Below are positions 44,574 to 56,564 of a stretch of DNA of 64,000 nucleotides, in pieces. The notes under the pieces are model-generated. The model worked only from the letters and a program-made list of their open reading frames with translations. It ran no database searches and was not told where the DNA came from. Both the position numbers and the translations under genes were made by a program. The first letter of the stretch is position 1. Each line of letters opens with the position of its first letter. The stretch comes from Plantago ovata (Eukaryota; Streptophyta; Magnoliopsida; Lamiales; Plantaginaceae): positions 112,032,261 through 112,096,260 of the forward strand of contig CM051455.1 in assembly GCA_028274465.1 (NCBI GenBank). The letters are read 5' to 3'.

Positions 44574-47500
44574 GTGCCCTTTGTAAGAATAAGTCGCAGA
44601 AACACTCGTGGTGCCAGCAGCAATGGAAGTGGAGACGATCAGCACGCTGAAAATGGAGACCAAGTGGACCGTATCATCGCTGCTCTGGGGAATTTCAGCG
44701 AAACCATTCGCCGCGCTGGAGTACCAACACCACCTGTTCAGCCTCCGCCACCACCACCGATCCAGACCATCGATCAGGCTGCAGAACGGTTCACTCGATT
44801 CCATCCTGAGAGGTTCGAGGGAACACCAGATCCCCGTAAGGCTGAGCTCTGGATCGAAGGCATGGAGAACTTATTCTCGATCCTGCATTATCCGGAAGAG
44901 AGGAAGATCGAGCTTGCTGCTTTCCAGTTCGTGGGAGCCGCCAGGAACTGGTGGAGAACTGTGAATGCGAGATGGAGGCAAGAGGGAGTTGCTCGTACCT
45001 GGGAGAATTTCACGAAGGACTTTATGGATAAGTACGTGCCTCGCCTGGTTCGCGAGAACCGGAGAGATGAATTTCAAGCTTTGGTGCAAGGGAACATGGA
45101 TGTTGCCGACTATGACTCGGAGTTTACCCGGTTACTGAAGTACGTGCCGCATTTCCAAGATGATGAACGAGAGAAGGTTCGTCACTTTGTGAAGGGACTC
45201 AACTCCGAGATCCGGTACAGTCTATTTGGGACCAATATGCCTACCTATCTCAAGGCTGTCGAACTCGCCTCTGAGGTAGAGAGTGGTCTCAAGGAGATTA
45301 AGATGGCTGATAAGCCATACTCGAGCAAGAGGAGCTACTCTAGTTCTTCAGGGAGCCATGGAGGAGGAAGCCAATCTGGTTATAAGAGGGAGAATCGAGG
45401 AGGATATCAATCTGGATATCAGGCACCACCGTCGAAGTATTCCCGTACTCAGCATGACAACCGCTCTCGCAACACTACTGGAGGGTCTGGGCAGTCATCC
45501 CAGGCAAGGAAGAACTGCAACTACTGTGGAGGAGTCAACCACGATGAGCACAACTGCTGGAAAAGACAGGGTTTATGCTTGGCTTGTGGGAGTAAGGATC
45601 ACAAGATTAGCCACTGTCCGAACCGTCATGCCATTGTCAAGGGAGGAAGATCAGGAGACTATGCCCCGAGAAATGATGGAAAGGGTCCTATGGCGAAGCC
45701 CCGAGTTTTCAGCATAGACGGTCATGAAGTTCCTGACACCGCAACTGTGGTTGAAGGTACGCTACTGATCGCTCAAACTTCTTCTAAAGCTTTATTTGAT
45801 CCTGGTGCTACGCATTCATTTATTGCTGAAGTATTTGCTGAATCACTCGCTTTACCATACAAAGTATTACCCTACGCTTTAGAAGTATGTACACCTTTGG
45901 GAGCTAGTCTAATCACTAAGAAGTTCGTCGAGCGATGTGAGATTTCCATCCTAGGAAGAACTTTCCCTGCTGACCTAATATTTCTACCTCTATCAACCTA
46001 CGATGTTATTCTGGGTATGGATTGGCTGTCCGAGCACTACGAGCAACTGGATTGTCGAACCAAGGACATATCCCTGGGAAAACCTGGAGAGGAGAAAGTC
46101 GTATGCAAAGGAGATGAGTGGAAGGATGAGAAGTTTCTACTGTCTGCCATGGAAGCTAGGAAGCTGTACGTGAAGGGTGCTACCTGCTTTTTGGCATACC
46201 TGATCAATAAACCCAAAGATCAGCCAAAAATCGAGGAAGTCAGGGTGGTTAAGGAGTTCAAGGGTGTTTTCCCTGAGAAGCTGGATTCCGTACCCCCTGA
46301 ACGAGAGGTGGAGTTTAGCATTGATCTGGTACCTGGCACTGCACCAATTTCGAAGTCACCGTATAGGATGGCACCTGCTGAGCTCAAGGAGCTGAAGACC
46401 CAACTGCAAGATCTGGTGGATAACGGTTTTGTGAGACCTAGTTCGTCACCTTGGGGATCACCGGTTCTGTTCGTGAAGTAGAAGGATGGTACTATGAGGA
46501 TGTGCATCGACTATCGAGGCTTGAATCAAGTCACTGTCAAGAACAAGTACCCCCTGCCCCGTATCGAGGAACTTTTCGATCAGTTGGAAGGTTCGAAGGT
46601 TTACTCAAAGCTTGATCTGCGACAAGGCTATTATCAAGTTAGGGTAAGGGAAGAAGACATACCTAAGACTGCCCTAAATTCGAGGTATGGTCATTACGAG
46701 TTCGTAGTGATGCCGTTTGGCCTTACGAATGCCCCGGCTGTGTTCATGGATTTGATGCACCGAGTTTTTCAGCCGTATCTGGATCAGTTTGTTGTTGTTT
46801 TCATCGATGACATTCTCGTTTACTCAAAATCTGAAGAGGATCATGAGAAACATCTTCGAATTGTCTTGGAAACTCTTCAGAACAACAAATTGTATGCCAA
46901 ATTCAGCAAGTGTGAATTTTGGCTAGATAAGGTAGCCTTCTTAGGGCACATTATCTCTGGAGAAGGTTTGGAGGTTGACCCGTCGAAGATTGAGTCGATA
47001 GTCAATTGGAAGAGACCCGAATCTGTCACTGAAGTGAGAAGTTTTCTTGGTTTGGCTAGTTACTATCGTCGTTTTGTGAAGGATTATTCGAAGATAGCTG
47101 GACCCTTGTCCTCTTTAACAGGGAAAAATCCTAAGTTCGTATGGAGTGACAAGTGTCAGGAAAGCTTCGAGGAGCTGAAGAAGAGGCTGACCACCGCCCC
47201 GATACTAGCTCTTCCCGAGGGAACCAACGACTTTATAGTCTACACCGATGCTTCAAAGGAAGGTTTGGGTTGTGTACTGATGCAACGAGAAAAGGTGATC
47301 GCATATGCTTCGAGAAAACTGAAGCCATATGAAAGAAATTACCCAACCCATGACCTTGAGCTAGCTGCTATAGTCTTTGCGTTGGGAAAGTGGAGACACT
47401 ATCTTTATGGTCCTGAGTTCACCATCCTCACGGATCATAAGAGCTTGAAGTACGTGTTTACCCAAAAGGAGTTGAACATGAGACAACGACGATGGATGGA

Positions 47501-49127
47501 ATTTCTGGGCGATTACACTTGTACCATTCGATACCATCCTGGTAAGGCCAATGTGGTCGCTGATGCTTTAAGTCGTAGGGTACACGTGTCAAATCTCGAA
47601 GTATCCAAACTGTCGTGTATGTTCGCCAATATCACTTTGAGATATGAGTTGGCAGGAAAGATTCTTGAGGATCAAGAACATGACGAGGAGCTTCAAGATA
47701 TCAAGGCACATATTACTGAGCCTCGAAATGCGAAATTCTCTATTGATGAGAATGGAGCTCTAAGGTTTCAAGGAAGATTGTGTGTGCCTTCTGATGAAGA
47801 GCTTAGACGATTAATTTTGGAGGAAGCTCATAAGTCTAAGTATTCGATGCATCCTGGAGGAAACAAGATGTACGAGGATTTGAAGAAGGTTTACTAGTGG
47901 ACCTATATGAAACGAGATGTTGCACAGTTTGTGCAAAGTTGCTTAGTCTGCCAGCAAGTGAAGGCTGAACACCAGAAACCGGGAGGTTTACTACAGCCCC
48001 TCGAGATTCCACAGTGGAAATGGGAGATGATCACTATGGACTTTGTGGCCGGTCTACCGGTAGCTAGGGGTGGTTTTGATAGTGTTTGGGTTATTGTCGA
48101 TAGATTGACAAAATCGGCACATTTTCTACCCGTTAAAACCACCTACACATCCGAGAAATTAGCCGAAGTCTACCGCGATGAGATAATTAGGCTTCATGGC
48201 ACTCCGGTGAGCATTGTCTCTGATAGAGATCCGAAGTTTGTCTCGAGATTTTGGAAGCAAGTACATGAAGGCTTAGGTACTAAGTTGAATTTTAGTACCG
48301 CAGCACATCCGCAAACAGATGGTCAATCCGAGAGGACCATTCAAACTTTAGAAGACCTTCTGAGATTGTGTGTCTTGGATCACCAAGGAAGCTGGGCACA
48401 ACATTTGCCATTGGTGGAGTATGCTTATAACAACAGTTATCAGGCATCTATTGGTATGGCACCGTTCGAGGCACTGTATGGTCGGAAGTGTAGATCACCA
48501 TTGTATTGGGATTTGGAGGACCGAGTTTCTACCCCAGTAGCTGGAGAGAGGTCTCTCAACGAGATGATACAAGAAACCTTGGAAAAGGTTAGACTTATCC
48601 GAGACCGTTTGAGAACTGCTCAGAGTCGACAGAAGAGTTATGCCGATAACCGCAGACGAGATTTGGAATTTGAAGTGGGTGATTTTGTCTTTCTCAAGCT
48701 ATCTCCGAGAAAAGGCATTGTTCGTATGGGTCGTCGAGCTAAGTTGAACCCTCGATATGTGGGTCCATACGAGATCATTGAGAGAGTTGGCATTGTAGCT
48801 TATCGGTTGCAACTGCCCACTACTATTACTGGAATTCATAATGTATTCCATGTATCTCAACTGAAGAAGTATTATCCGGACCCGTCGCACGTAATCCAGC
48901 CCGAGGAAGTGACCATTGAGGAGGATTTGTCCTATGTGGAGCAACCGGTTCGTATTCTTGACCAGAAGGTACAACAGCTCCGTAATCGACAAATCAAGCA
49001 AGTAAAGGTGTTGTGGAGAAATCATTAGTATGAGGAGGCAACCTGGGAAAGCGAGGATGACATGCGCCGGCAGTATCCCGAGCTCTTCAACTTTTCAGGT
49101 GCGAATTTGGGGACGAAATTCTTTTAA
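44574..49127 (+). pseudogene. T1 gag-pol polyprotein with three in-frame TAG codons
   Basis: One reading frame over 4.5 kb without frameshifts. It opens at GTG where an ATG is expected; the first internal ATG is codon 97. Part 1 (44574-46481): Gag core, two CCHC zinc knuckles (codons 315-328, 335-348), protease with DPGATHSF (Asp409) and VILGMDW, start of RT. TAG at 46479. Part 2 (46494-47897): RT with [11 protein letters not shown] and FIDDILVYS, RNase H with [29 protein letters not shown] at 47895. Part 3 (47907-49028): integrase with CLVC, Asp45, Asp106 (SDRDPKF) and Glu142 (DGQSER), local numbering. TAG at 49026, then a chromodomain-like end (YEEATWESED) to TAA at 49125. All catalytic residues are present. 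Confidence 0.93.
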
Positions 49128-49138
49128 GGGGGGAAGAG
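49126..49138 (+). promoter_or_regulatory. T1 polypurine tract
   Basis: AAGGGGGGAAGAG immediately before the 3' LTR start at 49139. It overlaps the final TAA of gag-pol, so coding and plus-strand priming sequences are directly abutted. Confidence 0.9.
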
Positions 49139-51716
49139 TGTAACACCCTGTTTTTTTTAATTATTTAATTATTATTTTATTATTTAATTATTTATTTTAG
49201 TTAATTAATTATCAGAGTAAATTATTTATTCGATAATTAGTTAATTATTTCCGCGTAAGTTAGTTCGTTTCGTTTCGTTTGGATCAAGCTGGAGTAATCG
49301 ATCTGCTAGCCTTTCGTTTGGCCCATTTCCGAGCCCAGTCAATTGGCCTGTTGACCGGCCCAATCTAGTTAACCCTAACCCTAGTCAGGGTCTTCTCCAC
49401 CCCACTCTTTTCCCCAGCCGTTTTTCCATTTAGCAAAGAAAGAAAATTTCTTTTTCTCTCTCTCTCTCTCACGCTCCATCATCTTCATCAGATCCATCCA
49501 CCATCATCTTAATTCATCATCACCACCGCGTCCCGCCGCCGCCGTCGACTCCGTTCCGCCAGTCCGCCGCCGCCGTGGTCCCGTCCGCCGTCGCTTCTGT
49601 CTCTTCCGAGCCGCGCCGTGTTTATTTCGGTCGTCCGCCGGTCCCGATCCGTTCGCCGCCCTCTGTTCCGTTCGACCTGTTTCACGCCGCGTCGTTCCGC
49701 GTGCCGCGCCGCCGCCGTTCCGGTCCCGTCAAATCGCCGTCGCTGTCTGTTCTGTCCGTTGCCTCGCGAGCCGCCGCGGACTGCTGCCCCGTTTCGCCGC
49801 CGATCGCCGCGCTTGTCTGTTCGATCGATCGCGGCCGCGCTGCTGTTTCCGTCTGTCCGTTGCCGCCGTCGATCGGTTCCGATCATTCCTTCGCCGCCGA
49901 TTCGATTGTCCGATCCGTTTGTTCCGGTTCGGTCGGTAAGTCGGTTCAACCTTTCTGTTCGAGTTCGGTTTTGTTTTCGATTCGATTCGAATCTTGGTTT
50001 AATTCCCTTTTTCTTTTCGATTATTCGATTGCAGATTTGTTCAACCTTGTAATTCGATCCGAAGGTAAATTTCGTTTCCTTGCTACTGCTCTCGATTTTA
50101 AACTCGTACTCGTATTCTGATTTGGACTTTTTGCCCTTGGACGGTTTTGCCCTTGAACGATCTGACTGTGTTGTTTATTTCGAACCGAGAACCGGGACTT
50201 AGGTTGTTAGTATAGTTGCTGTTTGCTGGACTTGTAAAATTGTTGACCTCGTATATTGACTTGATTCCTGTTTGACTCCGAAAGGACTTTTGGACTTGTT
50301 GTTCTGTTTTGGATTCTTTGTGGACTGATTTGGAAAACTTAAAAAACCTAAAGGACCTTTTTGCAGTTTTACCATTGACCGTAGTTGACTGACAGTAGGC
50401 CTTTATCGTAAATCTTTTTGCTTTGGGAAGAATGTTTGATGTCTGGAAAACTACTGGTTCGTTTGTACTGTTTGTTTTCGAAAAAGGTTTTTCTTGCAAT
50501 TTACCACTAAGGGTATTTTGGTAATTTCCAGAACCTGGAAATCGAAAGAGTTTCTGAAGATGTTTTAAACTTAGTTTCTGTTTTGTAAGTTAGTATTGAC
50601 TTGACTTGCTAGCTTAGTTGGATAGGTTCTTGCTTGACTAACTTAGAGGTCCCGAGTTCGAACCCCGACTTTACCTTTTTTTTTTTTCAACCTTTTTCCT
50701 TCCGTCCGTTGACTTCTAAATTGTGTTAGTACTTTCTTGTTAGGTTCTCCGTTGTCCGTAAACCCGTAAGCTCATTTCTTGTTGAAGGTCGTTTGCTCGT
50801 AAGCTAAGGTGAGTGTTCACCCCTAAACCTATTATTTGCGAAAAACTGGAAGGCTACGTGATTGTTTGTACCTATTACGGTATACTGTATATTGTATGCT
50901 TCCGCGTAAAAGTATAAGTCCTAAGTATGACTTTTGGATTTCTGTTTATTGCTACTCTATTCTGTACTGACCTTTCTGCAGGAACACCTCTCGGTGTTAA
51001 TTAATTGTATCTGTTGTTCTGTATCTGTTCTGTTTCTGTGTGACCGGTCGATTAGGTTATGGTTAGGTAGGCTTGGGTAGTAGAGGACTATCGGGTTTGC
51101 TTGATCGTGGCCTAGTCTATTCCCTTTTAGGCGCGAGGCAGAAGTCGCTGAGGTCTATTAGGGTCGTAGGATCTGTTTCCCCAAAGTACACGGGGGTTTC
51201 TGTTTCTGTCCGGAGTTATGCATCCTCTGGAGGGAGTTATAAGGGCATACTGGGAGTAGGAGCAATAAGGCGGGCTGCACCAACGGTCTACAACGTTTCT
51301 GTTCTGTTAATCTGTTATACGTGCTCTGTTTTGTTTGCTCGTTTTTCTGAAAAGGATTTTGGTTTTAAAACTGTTTACTTTCTGTTTTAACTTAGAACCT
51401 CACTGAGATCCTTTATCTCACACTCTTTTGTTTTTCCAAAATTCCTTCCTTCCAGATGTTGCTGAGGACGTGCGTGACTAGGAAGCCAGCGACTGAGAGA
51501 AGGGTCTGGGGTGTCACGGGTTTCTTTTCAAAATAAGAAGAACACTTTATTTGTCTTCATTCGTTGTCTTTTCGAACTGGAGTTGTCATTGAATATTATT
51601 TATTATCGTTAGCGTCAAAGTTTATTTTGAGCATTTATTGCCGACCGTTGTTATTAAATTATTTTTGAATTTCCTTATCAAGAAAATATTTTGTTTTCAA
51701 AACCGGTACCGTTACA
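49139..51716 (+). repeat. T1 3' LTR (2578 bp)
   Basis: TGTAACACCCTG to CCGTTACA. Versus the 5' LTR it lacks 12 bp near its start and has a 17-bp CG-rich insertion near 49699. The tRNA-like unit is kept (A box 50610-50621, B box 50656-50664) with a longer T run (50676-50687). ORFs here are LTR artefacts. Confidence 0.92.
50610..50687 (+). other. tRNA-like unit with Pol III A and B boxes, 3' LTR of T1
   Basis: Second copy of the unit at 42395-42470, with three or four base changes. Both boxes are unchanged, and the oligo-T run is 12 bases. Confidence 0.6.
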
Positions 51717-51866
51717 TAACCAAGATCAAATTAGATGAATTTACTCAAGAAGATAGGAGGAAAGAAATAGTGCAAGAAAGTGAAATTTCTGAGAGACAAT
51801 CCAAGAGCTGTTTTGGGAATGGAATGCTGAAAATATAAATAAGCTAAACAGAAAAAAGGAGTATAG

Positions 51867-51885
51867 TCCCCGGGAAACGGCGCCA
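51867..51885 (-). promoter_or_regulatory. N3 primer binding site, tRNA-Asp type, altered
   Basis: The minus strand reads TGGCGCCGTTTCCCGGGGA, the tRNA-Asp complement with one extra base and one change. It lies between the resumed N3 leader and its 5' LTR (51889-53075). Confidence 0.8.
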
Positions 51886-51888
51886 ATT

Positions 51889-53075
51889 TGATGAACTGGT
51901 TTGTCAGACTCAATTAATCAAATAAATTTGTATTTAGCCAAAGACAATTCACAACCACAACGAAAACCGTAGTGTAGCAGTTGAATAACCTCGAGTGTCG
52001 ATCTCTAAGGACTATAACTAGCTTTATCTAATCTAACTTAAGAATATAAATCAACAGACGACTTAGCAAAGGTTTTTCTTAACAGATAATGGAGATTGGT
52101 GATAGTATGGTCATTCAAAGCATAGCAGGTTAATAATCATGCATAAATTCCCCGGTTTTGCATAGAGATCTTTGATCAATGAATTGTCCAATTGTTTTCC
52201 GTAATTATTCAACACTACGAAGATAGAGATTTAGATAGATCAAAGAAATAAAGCAATAACTCAAAGTATAATGCGCGATATAGCCATTAGCATAATTATT
52301 AACCCTTCGCTAAGAAATCACATACTATCACCAACGAGAAGTTTAGCTACTCATAGATGTCATGCAATCAACAGAAATCATACCACGAATGAATGAAAAC
52401 ATGATGAAAGATATATAAATATAAATAGAAAAACAGTAAGATACAATGTTACCGAAGGTTGTCAATCTCCGAAGAATCGCGATCTTACAAGCTCCAAAAC
52501 GCTAAGAAAAAGTATCTCCTAAGCTAAGAACCCCCAGAACAGGCTCTGGAGAATTCTTACCTAAAACTAATGAGAAAGGTGAGAGAAATGGTCTGGAAAA
52601 GTATGAAAAACGGAGAAAACTGAGCAACTATATATAGGCATTCGGCAGGTGTGGGGCGAAGGGCCCCACACACCGGGCGATTAGCCTGGTGTGGGGCGAT
52701 TCGCCCCACGTCCCGGGCGACTTGCCCGGGAGCTTTTTTCGGCTGAAACGCGTTTTCGACGCGTTTTTGGTCCTTTTCGGACTCGGTTTTTCCCTTCTAG
52801 TGACCTTCTAGCCTTCAGATTCGACCCCTAGACGTCAAATCCTATCCGGAATCTTCTGGATACTCCAATTAGGCCTCCGGAACACCAATTCCTTGTCTAC
52901 TTCAATATAATTGCCCGGAAAACCTCGTTTTTCACCCAAAACCTGTAAAATACAAACTAAAGGGAAACGTGACACTATTCTAATAAAATGCACTAAAATA
53001 TAGCTATATTAACATAGAGGATAGCTAAAATAGGTGAAAAAGACTCAAATGAAAGTGTAAAGTACACGTTCATCA
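51889..53075 (-). repeat. N3 5' LTR
   Basis: TGATGAACTGG to CACGTTCATCA, 1187 bp. TATATATAGG at about 52630-52639 (minus-strand TATA), with GC palindromes at 52648-52730 directly upstream in element sense. This undisturbed LTR confirms that N4 inserted at the TATA box of the other N3 LTR. Confidence 0.9.
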
Positions 53076-53684
53076 ACAATCAAGAATCAAAAATGAAAGA
53101 TGTCCAATCTCTATGCTAAAGCTTCCAAATCGATAAGAAAAAGAGTCTTCTATGCTAATAATTCACAGAACAGGCTCTGGAGAATTTGTCTCACAAAATA
53201 AGGTGAAAAGGTATGAAAAACGTAGAAAATAGGCAAACATATATATAGTTGTCGAAACCCCCCGGGCGAACCGCACCCGGTGCCAGGCGGTTCGCCTGGC
53301 GTGGGGCGATTCGCCCCATGTCCCAGGCGGTTCGCCTGGGACATCCAGTCGGTGGGAGCGAGATTTTTGGTCTTCTTTTTCTTTTCGGACTCGGATTTTG
53401 CCTTCTAGTGACCTTTAAGCCTTGAAACTCGTACCCTAGGCCTCAAATCTCATCTGGAACCTTCTATATATACCACAAATGTCCTCGAAACACCAAAACT
53501 TCGTCCTCTTCATCAATATTGCCCATAAAAATACGTTTTTTTACCTAAAACCTGAAAAATGCAAAGAAAAGGGAAACGTGACACTATTCTAATAAAATGC
53601 ACTAAAATATAAGCTAAATTAACCTAGAGGATAGCTAAATTGGTGAAAAAGACTCGAATGAAAGTGTAAAATACACGTTCATCA

Positions 53685-55808
53685 AACTCCCCAAACCGAA
53701 CCTTTGCTTGTCCTCGAGCAACTAAGTTAGACTCTAATGCAAAAAATCAATGCAACACACAAAATGGAGTCTCATGCCAAATGAAATGAACTAATCTATT
53801 GAGTCTATCAAAAACTTAAGAACAATGACCATACAAATCATAACATGGATATTGGTTGAAGAATGTCTCGATTGACTCATACCCATTCACATATGCACTA
53901 TGTTAAACAAGATAGTCTCTCGTAACATTCTCTACCTGGACCTAGTCAGTGACGACGTAATGAAACATGTTAAAATACGAATGGTTGTCCCGTGCCTATG
54001 AAACTGAGGACTTACTACTGTTCACAAAGTTAAGACTTTCCCTCAAAGAGGTCGAACCAATACTGACTCTCATCAAACGAAGGAGGGTTCCCTAAAAGAT
54101 CACACTCCCCTATTCTACCCATCTCTCAAGCAAAGTCATAAACTAATCACCACTTCATGAATGGCAGAACGAGGGTGGTCTAGAACAGATGACACGAAAC
54201 AAACAAAAGACACACTTTACAACTCGATTACGAACATTACAAGAATTGAAAAACGAGACAAACACTTCGCTAAACTGCTTTTTGGCTTTCTTTGGACCCT
54301 TCTTTGCTTTTTTGGGATCTTTTCTTTTTTATTTTTTTCTTTTCCAGATTTTTTTCTTTTTTTCTGTAATTTTTATCTTTTTCCTTTTTTTCGATTTTTT
54401 CTTTCTTTTTTTTTTTTGTATATAGCCAGCAGTAGCACAACGAAAAAGAAATTACAATGACTCACAAACGACCTCTCCAAACCAATTCGAAGGAATAGGT
54501 GTGAGCACAAACTTTACGAAAAAGGAAAACAAACTCACAACACTCAAAATCTAAAAACAGGTCATAATGACAGCATAACCCCCTCCCCAAACCTATTCAT
54601 TAGAATAGGTTTTAAACAACGGATCACACAATCTCACACTACCTCCTTCCTAGGCATTTAGCAATCTCAAAGCAAGGTGAAGACTTGTTGCCTCTTAGGT
54701 ACATAATTACACGGGAGAACAACTACAAGACTCTAACATGCATCATCTTATTATAAAGGTCTTCGTGAACCACAGTAGAGAAAACACCACTAAGTGATGT
54801 CGAGACTACCAAGCTTAACTAAGTGCATATATAAATGTGACAAGCCAAGCGAGAAAAACCTCAAACAAATTCATAGAGATGAAACGCATGGTCAAAGGTC
54901 ATAACTAGTTAATCTACCAAATAAGAAAGTTCAAAAAATTTGGCAATAAACTCCACACAAAACATGCAAACTATACTAGGATGAATGTAGTGTATGCAAC
55001 TAAATACTAAGAAAGAGGTAAACGTGCAAATGCAAATGCAAACAAAAGGTTTCACGAGTTTATCATAAGCAAAACAAGTATAGAGATAGCCAGCGATAAC
55101 CCCCCCCACCCCAAACCTGAACGTCGTCGCTCGTCCCGAACGTTCCAAAGTGGATTTAAGGTGAGAGATAGCTTGTACCTGTAACCTATATGACTCAAGG
55201 AAACTCGTGAGAAACCAAAACAGGTGATAAAAGAAGCAAAAAAGATTAATAATTTAGCATAGAGGAAGAAAATCGGGCGTCCGGACGAAAATCCAGATAC
55301 CTGGGTTTCTGGACACCCGGGGCGAACCGCCCCAGGTGGGGGGCGATTCGCCTGGGGTGTCCAGAACACCCCCATGTGGGGGGCGGTTCGCCTAGCATCT
55401 CCAGACTCCTGGAGATGTCCTTTTTCTCCCAAAAACGTCAAATTACCATCTTAAAACTTATTTTATCACCAAAAACATACGAAAACATAAAATAAAACAC
55501 AATGACATGCTCAAAATAAATATGCATGCAATGCAAAACGCAATAAAACTCTGGGTTGCCTCTCGGATAGCGCCATTGTTTAAAGAGTCTCTGACTCGAC
55601 TTCTTCTCGCTCTTTAGTTCTTGTCCTTACGGGTATTAGACTTCCCTTTCATTGATATCTTCCTCATACCTAGTACCTGAGAATGAGAATGTACATATAC
55701 AACAAGACCAAAGTAGTTAATAGAATGAGAAGCATTGAAGCGAGGACTAGGATCAGATATGGCTCGCAACACATGTTGCTTGCCATCCACCTCGATGGTG
55801 CAAGTTCT
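53685..55808 (-). other. N2 3' non-coding region
   Basis: Sense (minus) strand content from the LTR inward: polypurine tract (53685-53698), purine tract (54290-54420), one degraded and one intact AACCTATTC hairpin (54478-54500, 54590-54611) with G-rich tracts, the family-wide block (54630-54960), a run reading GGTTTGGGGTGGGGGGG in sense (55096-55115), GC palindromes (55312-55400), and a hairpin GGAGATGTCC/GCATCTCC near 55395-55420. It ends at the TAG/TGA region after the protease. No RT-like sequence was found, so pol is truly absent from this copy. Confidence 0.72.
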
Positions 55809-56564
55809 TCAGTAGATGTCGATTACGGAGTGTAGCTTAGTCAAGAATGTTCGCCCCAAGAGAACAACATCACCCATCCCAGGAGTAGACGCCGGCATTA
55901 CAACAAAGTTGGTGTATACAGAAGCTTCACCAATCTTAACCGATACGTTCTTCACAATGCCTTCGGGTCGTACAAGGGATCCATCCGCAAGTTGCACAAT
56001 AGCCTTATGCTCCGAAAGCTCTCCAAGGCCACTCTTCTCAAACACATTCGAGTAAGATCCCGTATCTAGTGTAGCACGGACATCTTCAAGTTCACCAATC
56101 CCAACCTTAACATCGAAACTATCAGGAATTGGCTCGGGATCTTCTTGCTCCTCATCGCTAACATTAAAACCAAGGTCCTTCTCTTCTTCCTTGGCTAGTG
56201 GGGGCTCACCATCCTTGCAACACTCACATTTAGCAACTTTCTTGATAGTGATCTCAACAGGAAGATCACCCACCAAAGTAATGGACATTGACTTCTCAGT
56301 GTTGCTAGGCAACTTCCCTTGCTCCCTACTTGCTCCACGGTCAATCAACTCTTGCATCTTTTGATGAGCAAGCCTAGTGCTTGCCTCCAACTGATCAAGT
56401 CTCGCCCTTGTCTTCTCCGAATCTTCTTCATAACGCTTAAGAAAACCTTGGGTGGAATCGACCAATTTCTGTAATTTATCAAAGAGAGTAGCAGACTTGG
56501 ATTGAGATGCTTCAGCAGGATTTCCACAATGGTCGTTTCCGTAGTTGTGATTACTATGGTCTAC
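55809..56564 (-). CDS. N2 aspartic protease domain, read through from gag
   Basis: Retropepsin-like protein. It follows gag in the same frame after one TAG (about 56562-56564) and has no ATG near its start. A coiled-coil-like linker (KTRARLDQLEASTRLAHQKM) comes first, then an acidic stretch, the protease active site ATLDTGSYSNVF (Asp-Thr-Gly) and the flap/C-terminal hydrophobic GR motif VLLGRTFL. It ends at SVIDIY followed by a stop, without entering RT. The usual role is Gag maturation; retention of an intact active site in a pol-less element is notable. The coordinates include the codons between the TAG and the open segment. Confidence 0.78.
   Translation of the reverse strand, partial: VDHSNHNYGNDHCGNPAEASQSKSATLFDKLQKLVDSTQGFLKRYEEDSEKTRARLDQLEASTRLAHQKMQELIDRGASREQGKLPSNTEKSMSITLVGDLPVEITIKKVAKCECCKDGEPPLAKEEEKDLGFNVSDEEQEDPEPIPDSFDVKVGIGELEDVRATLDTGSYSNVFEKSGLGELSEHKAIVQLADGSLVRPEGIVKNVSVKIGEASVYTNFVVMPASTPGMGDVVLLGRTFLTKLHSVIDIY

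Larger units (their letters stand above)
40936..51716 (+). mobile_element. T1: Ty3/gypsy chromovirus-like element (Tekay-like), complete structure
   Basis: A 10.8-kb element with perfect TSD TAACC (40931-40935, 51717-51721). 5' LTR 40936-43498, primer site TGGTATCAGAGC at 43501-43512 (tRNA-iMet), gag-pol 44574-49127, polypurine tract 49126-49138, 3' LTR 49139-51716. Domain order Gag, protease, RT, RNase H, integrase and a chromodomain-like tail; long LTRs and the iMet primer fit the Tekay/Del clade. The LTRs differ by roughly one per cent by eye plus a 12-bp and a 17-bp indel, so insertion is not very recent. Three nonsense codons make it non-autonomous now. Confidence 0.93.
30373..53075 (-). 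mobile_element. N3: Athila-like Gag element carrying N4 and T1
   Basis: Starts TGATGAACTGG after ACAAG (30368-30372) and ends CACGTTCATCA before ACAAT (53076-53080), a TSD with one changed base. Left LTR is 30373 to about 30875 plus 37571-38004, interrupted by N4. Internal region 38005-51888, interrupted by T1. Primer site 51867-51885 has one extra base (GGGAAACGG in window direction). Right (5') LTR 51889-53075. Gag is at 39874-40827. The polypurine tract expected at 38005 is missing. Confidence 0.9.

Noticed and set aside
44574-49127. Reassigned TAG codon or programmed readthrough at three places in T1
   Set aside because: Gypsy elements of this type use one uninterrupted gag-pol frame; stops fall inside RT, before integrase and in the chromodomain, not at a gag-pol boundary, and the start codon is also damaged. 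Decay is simpler.
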